Shown here: one piece after another, positions 21,401 through 28,515 of the stretch | Layout: each line of letters opens with the position of its first letter | Position numbering within the stretch: the first letter of the stretch is position 1 | DNA from: an uncultured Bacilli bacterium | GTDB lineage: Bacteria > Bacillota_I > Bacilli_A > RFN20 > CAG-826 | Reading direction: 5' to 3' | DNA length: 64,000 bases | NCBI GenBank assembly: GCA_944363565.1 | Contig: CALVUI010000002.1 | Coordinates: forward strand, 62,001-126,000 | Notes under the pieces: generated by a model | The model's input: only the letters and a program-made list of their open reading frames with translations | Databases searched by the model: none | Told to the model about the DNA's origin: nothing | Position numbers and translations under genes: made by a program

Positions 21401-22130
21401 TCTTGTTGTCCTGGTCCTTGGCCAAGGTCGCCTGGATCGAATCCCCGGAACCGAAATATTCCTGGATTTCCTTTTCGCTCATCCCAAACGCCTTGAAGAG
21501 GACGACGACCGGCATTTTCCGTTGCCGGTCGATCCGGACCCAGAAAACGCCCTTGGCGTCGCTTTCGAATTGGAGCCAAGTCCCGCGGGTCGGGATGATC
21601 TCGCCGTTATAGATATAGACGTTGCTCTTGTCGAGGCTCTTTTGGAAATAGGCACCCGGCGAGCGGACGATCTGGCTGACGATGACCCTTTCGGCCCCGT
21701 TGACGATGAAGGTGCCGGAATCCGTCATCATCGGAATGTCGCCCATGAAGACCTCGCTGCTTTCCTTGATTTCCCCGGTGGCTTTGAAACGGAGCCTGAG
21801 ATTGACCTTCAGCTTGCTGGCGTAATCGAGGCCGTTTTCCTTGCACTCGAGGGGTCCGTAGATCGGATCCTCGAACTTGCTCGAAACATAGTCGATGAAG
21901 ACCGTTTCAGCGTAGTTGGAAATCGGAAAGACTTCCTTCATGGCTTCGTCGAGCCCCTTTTCCTTGAACCATTCGAAGCTCTTGGTCTGGATCGCTACCA
22001 AATCGGGTAACGGGAAGCTTCCGGAGATCTTGGAAAAGTCAATCCGACCGTTTTCCCCGGCGTTGTAGACATGGCCGGTCTTCGGATTGATGTAGCTGTA
22101 GACGCCGTCTTTTGTTCTCTTGATTGGCAT
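18417..22130 (-). CDS. rpoB: RNA polymerase beta subunit
   Basis: 1237-residue subunit of RNA polymerase. The rifampicin-pocket region reads [20 protein letters not shown], so the residue equivalent to E. coli H526 is Asn499 here (codon AAC at 20634-20636). Asn at this place is known from Spiroplasma, where it was linked to natural rifampicin resistance. The C-terminal [20 protein letters not shown] block is canonical. I start at the ATG at 22130, which has AGGAG five bases upstream; the in-frame GTG six bases earlier would sit directly on that Shine-Dalgarno. It is preceded by the methyltransferase gene and followed by rpoC in one operon. Confidence 0.99.
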   Translation of the reverse strand: [1237 protein letters not shown]

Positions 22131-22139
22131 GTGCACTCC

Positions 22140-22736
22140 TTAGTTGGCCGCGGTTATGACCCTATATCCCTTATGCGAGGCGATGACCCTCGCGTCCTTA
22201 TATATAGTAGATAGATAGGCGAGGGCGCTGTCGGCGCCTTGCTTCTTCCTGATCACGATATATAGGCGACCGCCTTCCTTGAGGTGCGCCTTCGCACCCT
22301 CATAGAGGGCATAAGTGACTCTCTTCCCCGCGCGGATGGGAGGGTTGCTCACGATAGAGTCATAGGTGGAGGTTATGTTGTGGTAAAGGTCGCTAGTGAC
22401 CGTCTCGACGCGGTCGGAGAGCCCAAGGCGCTTGGCATTGGACTTCGTCAGTTCGAGGGCCCTGAGGTTCACGTCGGAACAGGTGACGTGGCGCTTAGGG
22501 TCAAGCGCGGCAAGAATTAGTCCGATTGGTCCTATACCGCACCCTAGGTCGAGGATCTGTTCCCCGAGATCCATCTTTCCGATGGTCTTTAAGAGGAACA
22601 AGGTCCCTTCGTCGGGTCGACTCTTCGAGAAGACGCCGGCATCGCTACTTAGGACAAACGGCTGTCCCAGGACTTCGAATCTGACCTCGCGGTCTTCGTG
22701 GCGAAGACCCTCGACGTTATCGAAGTACCCTGGCAT
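22140..22736 (-). CDS. Class I SAM methyltransferase, RsmC/YbxB-like (16S rRNA guanine)
   Basis: 198-residue methyltransferase. The SAM-binding motif ILDLGCGIGPIGL lies near residues 60-75 and the substrate-side motif SNPPIRAG near 130-137; NPPI is typical of guanine-N2 methyltransferases of the RsmC group. In Bacillus the equivalent gene (ybxB) also sits between rplL and rpoB. It probably methylates 16S rRNA, the activity of E. coli RsmC at G1207, but the single-domain form is half the size of the E. coli enzyme. Start ATG at 22736 with AGGATAGGAA upstream. The stop is nine bases before the rpoB start. Confidence 0.9.
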   Translation of the reverse strand: MPGYFDNVEGLRHEDREVRFEVLGQPFVLSSDAGVFSKSRPDEGTLFLLKTIGKMDLGEQILDLGCGIGPIGLILAALDPKRHVTCSDVNLRALELTKSNAKRLGLSDRVETVTSDLYHNITSTYDSIVSNPPIRAGKRVTYALYEGAKAHLKEGGRLYIVIRKKQGADSALAYLSTIYKDARVIASHKGYRVITAAN

Positions 22737-22755
22737 TGTTCCTATCCTAATTAGC

Positions 22756-22797
22756 AATATAACCCCCTACCCCGAGCGACCGGCTCGGGATAGGGGG
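22756..22797 (-). terminator. Strong hairpin (attenuator) between rplL and the rpoB unit
   Basis: On the minus strand the arms 22797-22783 and 22777-22763 pair in 14 of 15 positions around a five-base loop, starting CCCCCTA and ending TAGGGGG. Only a broken T-run (TTATATT) follows. The position, directly after rplL and before the rpoB block, mirrors the known attenuator/processing site of the E. coli rplKAJL-rpoBC operon. Partial termination is more likely than a full stop, because no separate promoter is obvious downstream. Confidence 0.8.
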
Positions 22798-22811
22798 CAA
22801 GCAAGGCGAAG

Positions 22812-23195
22812 TTACTTGATTTCGACTTCGGCCCCAGCGGCCACGAGGGTGGCCTTGTGGGCTTCGGCTTCCACCGGCGAGATCTTCTCCTTGATGGTGC
22901 TCGGGATGGCGTCGACCAATTTCTTGGCATCCATGAGTCCGAGACCGGTGATGGATTGGACGGCCTTGATGACGGCGACCTTGCCGCCGGTGCCAAGGCC
23001 CTTGAGGATGAGCGAGACTTCGCTCGGCCCGGCATTGACCGGTCCTTCTTCCTCGGCCGGGGCGGCCGCGGCGGTGGCGACGGCAGCGGTGACGCCGAAG
23101 GCTTCTTCGACGGCCTTGACGAGCTCGTTGAGCTCGACGATGGTCATGCCCTTGAGGGCTTCGATGATTTGTTCGTTGGTGATCTTTTCAGCCAT
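22812..23195 (-). CDS. rplL: Ribosomal protein L7/L12
   Basis: 127-residue stalk protein that recruits elongation factors to the ribosome. The N-terminal dimerisation helices (ITNEQIIEALKGMTIVELNE) are followed by an Ala/Pro/Glu hinge near residues 36-52. The C-terminal factor-binding domain ends AEAHKATLVAAGAEVEIK. Length is normal. It lies 21 bases after rplJ with a GGAGG site and is followed by the long attenuator hairpin, which would separate stalk protein synthesis from RNA polymerase synthesis. Confidence 0.98.
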   Translation of the reverse strand: MAEKITNEQIIEALKGMTIVELNELVKAVEEAFGVTAAVATAAAAPAEEEGPVNAGPSEVSLILKGLGTGGKVAVIKAVQSITGLGLMDAKKLVDAIPSTIKEKISPVEAEAHKATLVAAGAEVEIK

Positions 23196-23216
23196 TGTGG
23201 TTTCCTCCTATGGAAC

Positions 23217-23714
23217 TTAGGCGGCGGCGCCTTGCTTGTCGGCCAAGGCTTTGATGGTAGCCGCGAATTTGCTGATGGGGGCGTTGAGACAGCTTAGCAG
23301 CATGGAGATCATGCCGTTCTTGTCCGGAAGTTTGCTGAGCTCAAGCAACGTCTTTTCGTCCACGGGGGTTCCGTCGACGACGCCGCCGCGGAGCTTGAGG
23401 GCTTCGTGGAGACGGCTGTACTTCCTAAGAAGCGCGAGGGCGCCGGTTTCGCTCTTGGAGAAGACCAAGGCATTGGGTCCTTCGAGCAAGTGGTCGATTC
23501 CTTCGACCCCGACTTCCTTGAGGGCGCGGGCGACGAGGGTGTTCTTGTAGACCGCCAGCTTGCTGTCCTTCTCGGCGAGTTGACGACGGAGTTCGCTGAG
23601 TTCCTTCACCGTGAATCCCTGGTAAGAGACCACGACGGTGGTGGCGTTTTCCTTGAGCCCGTCGACGATTTCCCGGACGGTCGCTTTCTTGGTAGCGAGT
23701 ACGTTCTGGTTCAT
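23217..23714 (-). CDS. rplJ: Ribosomal protein L10
   Basis: 165-residue stalk base protein that anchors L7/L12 dimers on 23S rRNA. The N-terminal rRNA-binding part (ATVREIVDGLKENATTVVVS) and a C-terminal helix ending ALADKQGAAA are seen. I start at the ATG at 23714, with AAAGGAGG upstream. A start 13 codons earlier would fall in the leader and lacks a ribosome site. The leader immediately upstream folds like the L10-binding mRNA leader, so the gene is probably autoregulated. Confidence 0.97.
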   Translation of the reverse strand: MNQNVLATKKATVREIVDGLKENATTVVVSYQGFTVKELSELRRQLAEKDSKLAVYKNTLVARALKEVGVEGIDHLLEGPNALVFSKSETGALALLRKYSRLHEALKLRGGVVDGTPVDEKTLLELSKLPDKNGMISMLLSCLNAPISKFAATIKALADKQGAAA

Positions 23715-23749
23715 GTCCTTCCTCCTTTCCTGATTTTCTATGTGATGCC

Positions 23750-23855
23750 CCATATATAGAGTGGGTTATACCTCCGCAACGTGAATTATTAAGGCCCTTG
23801 CCCGTTGCTCTCTCAGGTATACGAAGCGATTCACCTAGTTGAGTTTTGGCCGCTC
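23750..23855 (-). promoter_or_regulatory. L10 leader (autoregulatory mRNA structure)
   Basis: Between rplA and rplJ the RNA can form a long hairpin. TATACCT (23821-23815) pairs with AGGTATA (23773-23767) and GCAACG (23808-23803) with CGTTGC (23781-23776). The two helices are separated by an asymmetric internal loop, GAGAGA against GG. That is the kink-turn-like layout of the Bacillota L10 leader bound by the L10(L12)4 complex. The match is by my own folding by eye; a covariance-model search would settle it. Confidence 0.75.
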
Positions 23856-24545
23856 TTAGTTACGGCCGTCGTAAGTAATGGCAAGGCCCGGGCCCATGGT
23901 GGTATGGACGGTGCAGCCCTTGCAGTAGGTGCCCTTCACGGTCGAAGGACGCTGCTTCTGGATGTGGTCGGTGACGGCCTTGAGGTTGTCGACGAGGAAG
24001 GAATCCTCGAAGGAGACCCGGCCGATCGAGAGATGGAGGTTCCCATCCTTGTCGACGCGGTAGGAGATCTTCCCGGCCTTGATTTCGGTGACGGCCTGGG
24101 CGATGTTGGGCGAGACGGTCCCGGTCTTGGGGTTCGGCATCAAGCCCTTGGGGCCGAGCAGACGGCCCATCTTCCCGAGTTCCCCCATCATGTCCGGGGT
24201 GGCGACGATGACGTCGAAGTCGAACCAGTTTTCGTTCTTGATCTTCTCGAGGATTTCCTTGCCGCCGACGTAATCGGCGCCGGCCGCCTTGGCTTCCTCG
24301 GTCTTGGTCGTGACCGCGAGGACCTTCTTGGTCTTCCCGTTGCCGTGCGGAAGGGCGATGGTTCCGCGGATCAACTGATCGGCATGGGTCGGGTTGACGT
24401 TGAGGGAGAAGGAGATGTCGACGGAGCTATCGAATTTGGTGCAGCTCGTCTTCTTGAGGAGGGGGACGGCCTCTTCGATCGTGTAGATCTTGTTGGCCTC
24501 GAGGAGCTTAGTCGCTTCGTTGTATTTCTTTCCGTGCTTTTTCAT
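23856..24545 (-). CDS. rplA: Ribosomal protein L1
   Basis: 229-residue protein of the ribosomal L1 stalk that helps release deacylated tRNA. The family motif region DMMGELGKMGRLLGPKGLMP lies near residues 115-135 and the C-terminal end reads GPGLAITYD. Length matches the family (about 230). A GAGGAG site precedes the ATG. It starts 12 bases after rplK, so the two are one transcript, and the L10 leader follows. Confidence 0.98.
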   Translation of the reverse strand: MKKHGKKYNEATKLLEANKIYTIEEAVPLLKKTSCTKFDSSVDISFSLNVNPTHADQLIRGTIALPHGNGKTKKVLAVTTKTEEAKAAGADYVGGKEILEKIKNENWFDFDVIVATPDMMGELGKMGRLLGPKGLMPNPKTGTVSPNIAQAVTEIKAGKISYRVDKDGNLHLSIGRVSFEDSFLVDNLKAVTDHIQKQRPSTVKGTYCKGCTVHTTMGPGLAITYDGRN

Positions 24546-24557
24546 GGTTGCTCCTCG

Positions 24558-24965
24558 TTATTCGATGGCGATGCCCATCTGACGGGCGCTGCCTTCCACG
24601 ATCTTCATGGCGGCTTCGACGTCATTGGCGTTGAGGTCGGGCATCTTGTACTCGGCGATTTCCTTGAGCTTGTCCTTGGAAATCTTGCCGACGATGTTCT
24701 TGGGGTTGCCGCTTCCCTTGGCGATCCCGGCGGCCTTGAGCAATAGCTCGGCGGTCGGCGAGGTCTTGATTTCGAAGTCGTAGGTCTTGTCTTCGTAGGC
24801 GGTGATGAGGACGGGGACGGTCTGTCCCTTGCGGTCGGCGGTCTTGGCGTTGAAGTCCGTGCAGAACTTGTTCATGACCACGCCGGCCGAGGCCAGCTTC
24901 GGGCCCGGTTTGGCTTCGCCGCCAGGAAGTTCCATCTTGACGACTTTGGTGATTTTCTTTCTCAT
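24558..24965 (-). CDS. rplK: Ribosomal protein L11, variant lacking the PVGP segment
   Basis: 135-residue protein of the GTPase-associated centre. The C-terminal rRNA-binding half is standard (DLNANDVEAAMKIVEGSARQ). The N-terminal domain is not: the almost universal stretch PPVGPALGQ is replaced by KPGPKLASAG (residues 19-28), a net loss of about four residues including the prolines at the thiostrepton contact. From memory, Mycoplasma L11 shows the same shortened form. First gene of the rplKAJL block, with a promoter at 25052-25081 and a leader that can pair TCGCCT (25005-25010) with AGGCGA (25035-25040). Confidence 0.97.
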   Translation of the reverse strand: MRKKITKVVKMELPGGEAKPGPKLASAGVVMNKFCTDFNAKTADRKGQTVPVLITAYEDKTYDFEIKTSPTAELLLKAAGIAKGSGNPKNIVGKISKDKLKEIAEYKMPDLNANDVEAAMKIVEGSARQMGIAIE

Positions 24966-25051
24966 GTAGACTCCTTTCGGTACATGCAGTGGTTGTCGGG
25001 TCTATCGCCTTGACCCTCCCACGCTCGCGCGTCTAGGCGACACGCTCGCAT

Positions 25052-25081
25052 ATGATACGCGGGAGATCGGGTGGTGTCCAA
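25052..25081 (-). promoter_or_regulatory. Sigma-A type promoter of the rplK operon
   Basis: Reading leftward: TTGGAC (25081-25076), an 18-base gap, then TATCAT (25057-25052). Transcription would begin near 25045, giving a leader of about 80 bases with a foldable stem before rplK. No other promoter-like pair is as good between 24966 and 25130. Confidence 0.65.
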
Positions 25082-25131
25082 ACAAAAATTACAAATAATT
25101 GACGGAAAGTTTCGAAGAATGGTGGGAAAAC

Positions 25132-25190
25132 CAGGGTTATTGAGAGTATCCCAAGTTAAATTAACTTTTGATGATTAACTTATAACCCTG
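25132..25190. repeat. Nested inverted repeat in AT-rich intergenic DNA
   Basis: CAGGGTTAT at 25132-25140 and ATAACCCTG at 25182-25190 are perfect nine-base inverted repeats. Between them sits AAGTTAAATTAACTT (25153-25167), a second perfect dyad. The stretch is clearly more AT-rich than the genes around it. On the minus strand the outer stem is followed by GTTTT, so it may help end the upstream P-type ATPase transcript. A protein-binding site is the other reading. Confidence 0.6.
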
Positions 25191-25251
25191 CAAATTCGAG
25201 AATAGAAAAACGCCGCAATTCTTGATTGTATACCGCAGAAGCCACGTGGAT

Positions 25252-25279
25252 GGAGGGGATATTTGGTATTATCCCCTCC
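25252..25279 (-). repeat. Ten-pair hairpin downstream of the P-type ATPase gene
   Basis: GGAGGGGATA (25252-25261) and TATCCCCTCC (25270-25279) are perfect arms around an eight-base loop. No T-run follows on either strand, so it is not a classical intrinsic terminator. It may stabilise or partly end the ATPase mRNA, whose stop is about 90 bases upstream. The rest of 25280-25370 holds a weak CTAAGA/TCTTAG stem and no gene. Confidence 0.5.
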
Positions 25280-25370
25280 CCTATGGCTAGATGCGATATT
25301 CGGATCGTTGTTGCAGCGTTTGGATTAAATATGACTGTCGGTCTAAGATTTGTAAATTCTTAGCGCTGGT

Positions 25371-27542
25371 TTACCCGATTTGGGCCTCGATGGCCTTTTC
25401 GCTCTCAACCTTCTTGGCCTTCTTGCCGCTCCTAAGCAGAAGCAAGGCATTGAGGATCAAGATGGCGGTCAGGCCGGTGTCGGCCAGGACGGCGATGTAG
25501 AGCGGGAAGGACGGAATGGCCAGGCTCATGATGAGGAAGGCAGCCTTGACCACGATGGCGGCGGCGATGTTCGTGATGGCCTTCCTCCTGGTCTTCTTGG
25601 CCACGTCGACGGCCTCGATGAACTCCAGGGGGTTGTCCTGCATGATGATGGCGTCGGCGTTTTCAATGGCGAGGTCGCTGCCGATCCCACCCATGGCGAA
25701 GCCGATGTCGGCGGCCACGATGGTCGGGGCGTCGTTGATGCCGTCCCCGAGGTAGGCGACCTTGTCATTGCCCTTGAGGGAGAGCATGGCCTGGGTCTTC
25801 CCTTCGGGGGTGAGGCCGGCTTTGTAGCCGTCCAGCCCGAGCTTCTTGGCCAACTTGGAGGCGGCCTTTTCGTTGTCCCCGGTCAGCAGGTAGATCTTCA
25901 TGTTCCGGGCATGGAGCTCGTCGACCAGGGTCTTGGAGTCCTGGCGGATGGTGTCATCCAAGAGGGCGTAGCCGAGGTATTTCCCATCGACGGCGAGGTG
26001 GATGGAAGTCCCGGTATCTTCGGAAGAAGCGATTTCAATGCCGGATTCCTTGAGGAAGTTGGCGTTGCCGGAGAGGATTTCGTGGCCCTGGTAAACGGCC
26101 TTGATGCCTTTGCCGGCGATCTCTTCGTAGGAGGTGACGTCCTTGCTATAGGTTCCCGGATCTTCCTTGCCCATGACGGCGAGGGCCAACGGGTGGCTGC
26201 TCCTGGATTCGGCGGCCTTGAGGTACTTCAGGAAGTCTTCTTCGTTGTCACTGGTGACGACCTTTTCGAGGTGGAACTTCCCTTCGGTCAGGGTCCCGGT
26301 CTTGTCGACGAAGAGGGTCTTGGTTTCGTTGAGGGTATCGAAGTTGTCGCTCCCCTTGATGACGATGCCAAGCTTGCTAGCAAGGCCTAGGCCGGCGAAG
26401 TAGCTGAGGGGCACCGAGATGACGATGGCGCAGGGGCAGGAGATGACGAGGGCGGAAAGGGCGGTGTAGATCCAACGCTCCCAGACGGCGGGATCACTGG
26501 GCCCGATCACGAGGGGCGGGAACACCGCGAGGACCAAGCCGATGAGAATGACGACAGGGGTATAGACCCTCGAGAATTTGGAGGTGAAACGGTCGACTTT
26601 GCTCTTCTTGGCATTGCCGGATTCGACGAGATCGAGGATCTTGGCCACCGAGCTGGCCTCGTAACGGGCGCTGGCCTTAAGGATGAGGGAACCGCTGACC
26701 AGAAGGGTCCCGGCCTTGGCGGCCTCCCCTTCCTTGATGGCCCGGGGCAGGAACTCCCCGGTCAGGCTCGATTCGTCGAGGGTCCCTTCGCCCTTGACCA
26801 CGACGGCGTCGACCGGTAGTAAGTCGCCGACCCTAATTTCCAGGGTATCGCCGACGTTGATGGCTTCGGGTTTGACCAAGGTGACGGTCCCGTCTTCCCC
26901 GACCAAACGGGCTTCCTTGGCTTTGAGGCCGACGGCGTCGATGATGGCCTTGTGGGACTTCCCGGTCGCGAAGGTCTCGAAGAGCTCACCGATCTGGTAG
27001 AGGACCACGACCATGACCGCTTCGAAGAATTCGTTGTGGGCATCCCCGAAGAAACGCATGGCGAAGGCCCCGAGGGTGGCGATGACCATGAGGACGTTCT
27101 CGTCGAAGAAGTTCTTGTGCTTGAAGATGTCGATGAAGGCCTTGTAGAAGATGTCATAGGCCGAGATGATGTAGGCCGCGCCCATGACGGCGAGGTTCCA
27201 ATAGAGGCCGACCGAGGCCTCGCTTAGGACCGTGAGGCCCAGGATGGCGAGGACCAAAGAAACCGCGGCCCTGATCCCGGTCGAGATCAGCTTGACTTTG
27301 AAACGCCTTCCTTCTTCGTCTTCCTTCTTTTCCTTTTCGACCCGGCAGCCGTCCTCGCAGGAGTCGACGAGCTTTTGGATCTCTTCGGCCGAGAGGTCTG
27401 ACTTCGATGAGAGTTCGAGCCTCTTGGAAGCGAAGTCCAGGGATGCGGTGTTGACGCGGGAATCTTCCGCGATCGTCTTTTCGATCCGATCGGCGCAGGC
27501 GGCGCAATCGATGCCGTAGACGTAGTAACAGGATGTTTTCAC
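25371..27542 (-). CDS. Zinc/cadmium-type P1B ATPase (ZntA/CadA-like efflux pump)
   Basis: 723-residue heavy-metal exporter. The N-terminal metal-binding domain has CAAC (C13, C16). The membrane metal site SCPC includes C369-P-C371. Phosphorylation Asp413 lies in DKTGTLTEG, with TGEF actuator, SHPLA and GDGINDAP motifs in order. The late membrane segments carry VVKAAF and ADTG, the Lys/Asp pair typical of Zn2+/Cd2+/Pb2+ pumps rather than copper pumps. The start is GTG, overlapping the stop of the ArsR gene (GTGA), with GAGGAGG upstream. It is co-transcribed with and controlled by the repressor. The pair is inserted between nusG and rplK, which are usually neighbours. Confidence 0.95.
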   Translation of the reverse strand: MKTSCYYVYGIDCAACADRIEKTIAEDSRVNTASLDFASKRLELSSKSDLSAEEIQKLVDSCEDGCRVEKEKKEDEEGRRFKVKLISTGIRAAVSLVLAILGLTVLSEASVGLYWNLAVMGAAYIISAYDIFYKAFIDIFKHKNFFDENVLMVIATLGAFAMRFFGDAHNEFFEAVMVVVLYQIGELFETFATGKSHKAIIDAVGLKAKEARLVGEDGTVTLVKPEAINVGDTLEIRVGDLLPVDAVVVKGEGTLDESSLTGEFLPRAIKEGEAAKAGTLLVSGSLILKASARYEASSVAKILDLVESGNAKKSKVDRFTSKFSRVYTPVVILIGLVLAVFPPLVIGPSDPAVWERWIYTALSALVISCPCAIVISVPLSYFAGLGLASKLGIVIKGSDNFDTLNETKTLFVDKTGTLTEGKFHLEKVVTSDNEEDFLKYLKAAESRSSHPLALAVMGKEDPGTYSKDVTSYEEIAGKGIKAVYQGHEILSGNANFLKESGIEIASSEDTGTSIHLAVDGKYLGYALLDDTIRQDSKTLVDELHARNMKIYLLTGDNEKAASKLAKKLGLDGYKAGLTPEGKTQAMLSLKGNDKVAYLGDGINDAPTIVAADIGFAMGGIGSDLAIENADAIIMQDNPLEFIEAVDVAKKTRRKAITNIAAAIVVKAAFLIMSLAIPSFPLYIAVLADTGLTAILILNALLLLRSGKKAKKVESEKAIEAQIG

Positions 27543-27838
27543 AAGTCCTCCTCGATGTGTTCTTGCACTAGCTTGATCAGACTTTCGACATGTTCGTCGG
27601 CCAAGGTGTAGTAGACCTTGTGCCCCTCTTTCCTGGTCGAGACCAAGTGGGCCTTCCTTAGGACCGCGAGTTGGTGCGAGACCAGGGATTGGTTGGCACC
27701 GACCTCTCCGACGATTTCGGTGACGTTTTTCTCTTCCCCCAGTATCGAGTACATGATCTTGAGACGGGTGAAGTCGCTGGCGACGTTGAGGAGCGATTCC
27801 ATCTTGTCGATCTTGCGGTCTTCGGGAATGCGGGCCAT
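27539..27838 (-). CDS. Zinc-sensing ArsR/SmtB-family repressor
   Basis: 99-residue winged-helix repressor. The recognition helix reads NQSLVSHQLAVLRKAHLV (about 49-66). The last helix holds D81-x-H83-x10-H94-x2-E97, the alpha-5 zinc site in exactly the SmtB spacing and residue set. No CxC of the CadC/ArsR alpha-3 type is present. Zinc binding would release it from the operator just upstream and open the efflux pump gene, which it overlaps by four bases. I start at 27838 because the earlier in-frame ATG lies inside the promoter -10 box. Confidence 0.94.
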   Translation of the reverse strand: MARIPEDRKIDKMESLLNVASDFTRLKIMYSILGEEKNVTEIVGEVGANQSLVSHQLAVLRKAHLVSTRKEGHKVYYTLADEHVESLIKLVQEHIEEDL

Positions 27839-27872
27839 AAATATGAATCTCCTTTCATGTTTCGACGTCCAC

Positions 27873-27900
27873 ATTATATGAACGGATTTTCATATTACAA
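27873..27900 (-). promoter_or_regulatory. Zinc-regulated promoter with SmtB-type operator
   Basis: Leftward promoter TTGTAA (27900-27895), 16-base gap, TATAAT (27878-27873). An inverted repeat, ATATGAA and TTCATAT six bases apart (27876-27895), fills the spacer and the -10 box. This is the usual placement and form of SmtB/CzrA operators (TGAA-N6-TTCA type), so repression by the adjacent ArsR protein is expected. Confidence 0.85.
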
Positions 27901-27904
27901 TAGG

Positions 27905-27939
27905 GAAAATGAAAACCCCTTGGGAAATTTCCAAGGGGT
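27905..27939 (-). terminator. Intrinsic terminator after nusG
   Basis: ACCCCTTGG and CCAAGGGGT form a perfect nine-pair stem on the minus strand with a seven-base loop, followed by TTTCATTTTC. It lies 19 bases after the nusG stop and just before the zinc-regulated promoter, insulating the two units. Confidence 0.92.
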
Positions 27940-27958
27940 CCTTTTCTTTATATACGGA

Positions 27959-28513
27959 TCAGATCCGTTCGATTTCCGAGAAGTCGACGTCGACCGGGGT
28001 CGAACGGCCGAAGAAGACGGTTTCGACCCGGCAGGCACCGGTGTCCTTGTCGATCGAGATGATCTTCCCTTCCGTCCCTTCGAGGGGCCCGTGGATGACC
28101 TTGACGGCATCCCCGACGTTGTAACGGTCGTACATCGAGGAATCGATGAGGCCCATCCGCTTGAGGACCGGTTCGATTTCCTCGCGGCTGACCGGGGTCG
28201 GCTTTTGGCCACCGCCGGAGCTCCCGGCGATGCCGGTGACCCCCGGGGTATTACGGACGATGTACCAAGAATCGTCGGTCATGATCATTTCCACGAAGAT
28301 GTAGCCGGGATAGAGGTTCTTCATCTTCGTCTTCCCGGTCGGGAGGCCGTCCTTGAGGACGGGGACTTCCTGTTCGGCGACCAGGACCCGGAAGATCTTG
28401 TCTTCCATGTTCATGGTCTTGATACGTTTGATCAAATTCGAGGCGGTCTTCGATTCATGCATCGAATAGGTGGTGACGATGTACCACTGCTTTTCACTGA
28501 GATTGTTGGCCAT
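27959..28513 (-). CDS. nusG: Transcription elongation/termination factor NusG
   Basis: 184-residue factor that binds RNA polymerase and couples it to pausing, Rho or the ribosome. The NGN domain begins QWYIVTTYSMHESKTASNLI and contains LYPGYIFVEM. The C-terminal KOW domain includes VGDAVKVIHGPLEGTEGKI. I start at the ATG at 28513, with GGAGGAT upstream; reading back further runs through secE and rpmG in another frame. It is the last gene of rpmG-secE-nusG, two bases after secE. Confidence 0.97.
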   Translation of the reverse strand: MANNLSEKQWYIVTTYSMHESKTASNLIKRIKTMNMEDKIFRVLVAEQEVPVLKDGLPTGKTKMKNLYPGYIFVEMIMTDDSWYIVRNTPGVTGIAGSSGGGQKPTPVSREEIEPVLKRMGLIDSSMYDRYNVGDAVKVIHGPLEGTEGKIISIDKDTGACRVETVFFGRSTPVDVDFSEIERI

Positions 28514-28515
28514 AA

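Noticed and set aside
25200-25370. Structural RNA gene (6S, SRP or RNase P type) in the pump-rplK gap
   Set aside because: Only isolated hairpins were seen; none of the conserved cores of those RNAs could be recognised.
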